Origin: Diphasiastrum complanatum
Lineage: Eukaryota > Streptophyta > Lycopodiopsida > Lycopodiales > Lycopodiaceae
Direction: 5' to 3'
Assembly: GCA_029204225.1 (NCBI GenBank)
Contig: MU831886.1
Coordinates: forward strand, 1 to 64,000
DNA length: 64,000 bases
Positions 60,561 to 64,000 of this stretch are shown here, piece after piece (positions within the stretch are counted from its first letter, which is position 1; each line of letters starts with the position of its first letter). Under the pieces are notes generated by a model. That model saw nothing but the letters and a program-made list of their open reading frames with translations, did no database searches and had not been told where the DNA came from. A program made the position numbers and the translations under genes.

Positions 60561-61417
60561 ATGCTCATCCCATGCAACTGTGCAAACAAATTTGACAAGG
60601 ACAATAGCCACCCATGATCTCCCACAGACAACACATCCACTTTGTATTTTCTTCATCTGCACACTTGTAAAATTATGTATATATATTGAATACCATCTGC
60701 GTATTCACAAAATACTTAGATGAGAAACAAGCAACAGACATAATAGCATCAAAAGCTTATCAGAGATAGACGAAGTAGATGCTTTCATGCATCGATTCTT
60801 TGTATTGTCAATAATAGGTTTATTCATTTTACAGATTAGATTAGCTTTGTGAAGCATGCAGTTTCGTCCGCTATTGTCTTGTGCTCGCCTGCATTATTGA
60901 CCTGTATATTTCGCTATACTTAGTCTGATTACAACTCTCTTTGTTCTGTGTTCAGATTTGTGTCAATATTGTTATGCTTTTCTACATTCTGTTTGACTCT
61001 TATTGCTTAATCTGGTAGTTTTTTCTTAGCGAATTATTATTAGTCTAGCTATTCGTGACTAATATTAAGTCTTGCCTTTCGCGACTAATTCGTGACTGAT
61101 TATCAGTCGAGCTCAGTCTAGCTCTTTGTGAATTATTCGCGACTAATAAAGTTGTCTAGCTGTTTGTGACAAATTATCTTTCTGATGTTTTGTTGCTTAA
61201 TGTTTGGCTATGTAATCAGATCGAACGTGATTTCTATCACTAATGTTTTGTTTGAGTCTGATAGGCATAGTCATGCTTAGGGAAAGAGTGAGATAGCTCA
61301 TTCCGCTGTGCACGAACACTTTCCGTTCAAGTTTGTTTCTTTTCGAGTTTCGAGTTTGCTTCTTTTCGTGTTCGTTTATTTTTTAGCTATTTTCGTTTCT
61401 CACATCCCTCTTTCCCA
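60189..61417 (+). repeat. Putative Copia-C 5' LTR
   Basis: Bounded on the right by the primer site. The left edge TGTTGGATTT is a typical copia LTR start but no second LTR is in the window to confirm it. It contains part of the GCGAAAAA-type motif cluster and a run of short reiterated words (GACTAAT, AGTCTAGCT, TTCGTGA) at 61028-61175. Confidence 0.45.
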
Positions 61418-61420
61418 ATA

Positions 61421-61433
61421 TGGTATCAGAGCC
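61421..61433 (+). promoter_or_regulatory. Primer-binding site (tRNA-Met) of Copia-C
   Basis: TGGTATCAGAGCC, about 150 bp before the gag start. Confidence 0.9.
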
Positions 61434-61575
61434 ATTTTCTGTAGCCTGATAGGCTTCCACAGTAACAAGACTCTACTAGCCGATAGAGTAATTGTCTTCT
61501 TGTTCTGTAATTTTGCACTAGATTTTCATACTAAGTCACTGATAGTTATTCCTATCACCTAGACTAATCTTCCAC

Positions 61576-63860
61576 ATGGATTCCCAAGAGAAATCTAGTC
61601 CTATCATGGACAAGCTTGATGGAGAGATGAAAACAGTGCTAATGGCTAAAGAATTGTATGACGTTGTTACAGGTGCAGAAGAGAAACCCGAAGCAGACGA
61701 CCCAGCAATTGCTAGATGGAAGCTGAAGGATGGTAAAGCTTTCACGTTGATCATCCTCAACATCTCGGATACTCAGATCGGCCATGTATCCGAGGCCCAG
61801 ACATCCAAAGAAGTCTGGGACATTTTGAACACATTATACAAAGTGGAGATATAGCTTCCAAGCTACATCTCAGGAAGAAATTTTACTCTCTCAAAATGGC
61901 GAATGTTGATTCCCTGTAGAATCACATCAATCAACTCAAGAACCTGTTGACCAATATCGGATCTATCATAGATGATCAAGACGCAGTGATGCAATTGCTT
62001 ACAAGCTTGCCAAGCTCATATGACAGCTGAGTGATGATCATTACGACACATCCAGAACTGACTCTTTCGAGAGTCATCACAATGTTGTTGCAGAAAGACA
62101 CGTGGAGGAACGAAGCCTCAAGTTCCTCTGCTGATTCTCATGCCTTGCACACCAACAAGAGCACGACTAAGCAGAAGAAGAAAGGCCCAAAGCAATCAAA
62201 GCAAGACCAAAAACCAGAGTAGCACAAGGAATAGTCGAATCCACAGACGAAGAAGAAGCTGTTCTGTAGATACTGCAAGCAAAACAACCACGAAATTCAA
62301 GACTGCCCAATATTACAAGCTAAAAACAACATCAAGGGGCAGTTGAATCAAGTGGCAAATGCAGCTGCAGAAGCTCCACAGCCCATTCAAGAAGCGGATC
62401 ATGATGCCTTCATGACCAGCCATCAAGGAGCATCCGGCGACAGTTTTTGGTTTCTAGATTCTAGTATCACTCAGCATATGACCAGTCTCATTGGCTATTT
62501 TGAGTCCTATACACCATATAGTACCAACAAATATGTTCACTTTGGCGACAATAGCACACAAGTTATTAAAGGTGAAGGTACTGTAAGATTAAGCTTTGCA
62601 AATGAGTAGTCTAAGCTACTTTCTAAAGTCCAATATGTACCCAACTTATCTACGAATGTGCTCTCAATAAGCAAAATCACAGATCTAGGACATAGAGTAG
62701 AATTCGAATGTGATTAGTGCAAAGTAGTTGATAGGATAGGCAAGATCCTAGCATTCAAAAAGAGGCATGGATATTTGTATAGATTAAGTCATTGTTTTTT
62801 TGCCTCTAGTCAGGCGCTCAGTACTTCTATTCAAGCAAATAAAAGTTTACTTTGGCATTATAGACTTGGTCACTTGAATCATGCTACTGTACAACAAATG
62901 TCTCGACATTCTATTGTTCTTGATCTAGACTATCCTAGAGATAAAGTTGAGTTACCTGTCTGTCAAGACTATCTAGTTGGTATACAGACTAGGAAACCAT
63001 TTAGATCAAGCCATCAACATATTGTTAGAGGATTGTTATACATTGTACATTCAGACATTTGTGGCCCGATGAAAAATCTTTCACTGAAGGATGCAAAGTA
63101 TTTTATAGCTTTTATTGATGAATTTTTCAGAAGGACTATGGTGTACTTTATAAAGAAGAAATCAGAAGCTTTCAATTGCATCAGAATCTTCAAGGGGCGT
63201 GCAAAAAAGGAGATTGGAAGGATGATCAAGGCCCTAAGGTCAGACAATGGTGGAGAATACATCTCTACCAAGTTTAAGGAGTACTGCTAGAGCCAAGGCA
63301 TTGAGTAGCAATTCATCACTCCTTACAATCCTCAATCTAATGGCTTAGCCGAGAGGAAGAACCATACCCTGGTTGAATCAGCTAAATGTATGCTAGCACA
63401 TGCACTTCTGAGCCAAAGTTGTCTTCGTTGCAGCTTATGTTCATAATAGATGTTCAACCAAGGCCCTCTCAGGAAAGACACCCCATGAGGTGTGGACAGG
63501 CTCTAAGCCTTCTATGAAAAACCTAAGAGTGTTCGGATGTGTTGCCTACGTGCAGATCCCGAAAGACACGAGGAAGAAATTGGACTTCCAAGGTCTCAAG
63601 ACCATTCAAATTGGATATACTTCATCTGATAACACATACAAGCTGTAAGATCTCGATACCCAGCAAATCTTGTACAACTGGGATACAGTCTTTATCGAGG
63701 ATCAGTTCGTAGACATCAAAGGAAAAGATATTGTTCCGGGAGAACCTTCATCACCTACTATTGACACGACAATCAGAGCTTCGGGCTCAGGCATGTCAAT
63801 TGTCAACCCACTATTTGACAGCAAATCAGACGTAGACATTGCTGCTACCCAACAATAGGT
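61576..63860 (+). pseudogene. Copia-C gag-pol, 5' part (fossil)
   Basis: Gag starts MDSQEKSSPIMDKLDG and has KLKDGKAFTLIILN and EVWDILNTLYK, then the zinc knuckle near 62270. A protease-like block (DSFWFLDSSITQHM) and integrase follow. The post-integrase linker is Ser/Thr-rich. The region lacks a continuous frame. Confidence 0.82.
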
Positions 63861-64000
63861 CCCAGGAGTGGTTCATCAATCGATTCCTCCCAAAAGATCA
63901 AGCTGAGTGCGCACACAGCCCACAAGGTGTAGCGCAGGCATCCCAAAGGGAGCCGGGAACCACGACTTAGCTTCCCAGCCTTCAACTCTTGCCATCCAAA

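Larger units (their letters stand above)
60189..64000 (+). mobile_element. Copia-C (Ty1/copia), running off the window end
   Basis: Putative 5' LTR from about 60189 (TGTTGGATTT) to about 61417, tRNA-Met primer site 61421-61433, gag about 61576-62340 (zinc knuckle CRYCKQNNHEIQDC near 62270), protease region about 62440-62610, GAG-pre-integrase LLWHYRLGHLNHATVQQM near 62850, integrase about 63040-63420 (VHSDICGPM, ALRSDNGGEYIS, QSNGLAERKNHT), and the post-integrase part to about 63860. RT and the 3' LTR would lie beyond the window. Broken, with several breaks. Confidence 0.85.

Noticed and set aside
1-64000. tRNA, rRNA or known snoRNA genes
   Set aside because: Looked for cloverleaf-type and rRNA-like stretches; only LTR primer sites complementary to tRNA ends were found.

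Overview
The window reads as nuclear DNA of a land plant with a large, repeat-rich genome. The reasons are spliced host exons with GT-AG introns, Ty1/copia elements primed by initiator tRNA-Met, a chromodomain-bearing Ty3/gypsy element, LINEs, an Arabidopsis-type TTTAGGG patch and long GA/CT microsatellites. The very long intron, several LINE copies and a Penelope/TERT-type reverse transcriptase relic make a fern or other seed-free plant my best guess. That is inference, not proof.

The one host gene I can support is an ARMC7-like armadillo-repeat gene on the + strand. Five exons (6098-6171, 9960-10053, 43956-44038, 44302-44356, 44670-44782) join in one frame with matching phases and end in TAG. 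The N-terminal exon or exons are not visible. Its intron at 10054-43955 is 33.9 kb long and holds a nest of retroelements.

Layout. 1-3750: fossil Penelope/TERT-type element on the minus strand. 3751-6097: no gene, a GA microsatellite and a LINE tail. 6172-9959: ARMC7 intron with a foldback-like GC-rich element at 7079-7960. 11109-22504: element Copia-A, with a chromovirus (11704-17022) inserted in its leader and an antisense solo LTR (20930-21430) in its 3' half. 22772-39812: element Copia-B. Most of its interior is a 7.4 kb composite block (gypsy piece, copia gag, two LINEs, gypsy integrase, copia protease/integrase) present twice in tandem at 23951-31354 and 31371-38555, almost identical. 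39813-41350: second Copia-A fragment. About 41500-43480: worn gypsy. 45353-45437: long hairpin downstream of the gene. 45780-48957: LINE with ORF1, endonuclease and RT. 51510-53880: copia fragment, minus strand. 58300-60190: gypsy and copia scraps. 60189 to the window end: Copia-C.

I found no tRNA, rRNA, CRISPR array or new gene system. The most notable points are the 34 kb ARMC7 intron, the very recent 7.4 kb tandem duplication with a templated filler at its junction, a micro-inversion of one LTR proved by an inverted target-site duplication, and two structured non-coding stretches (7079-7960 and 45353-45437).
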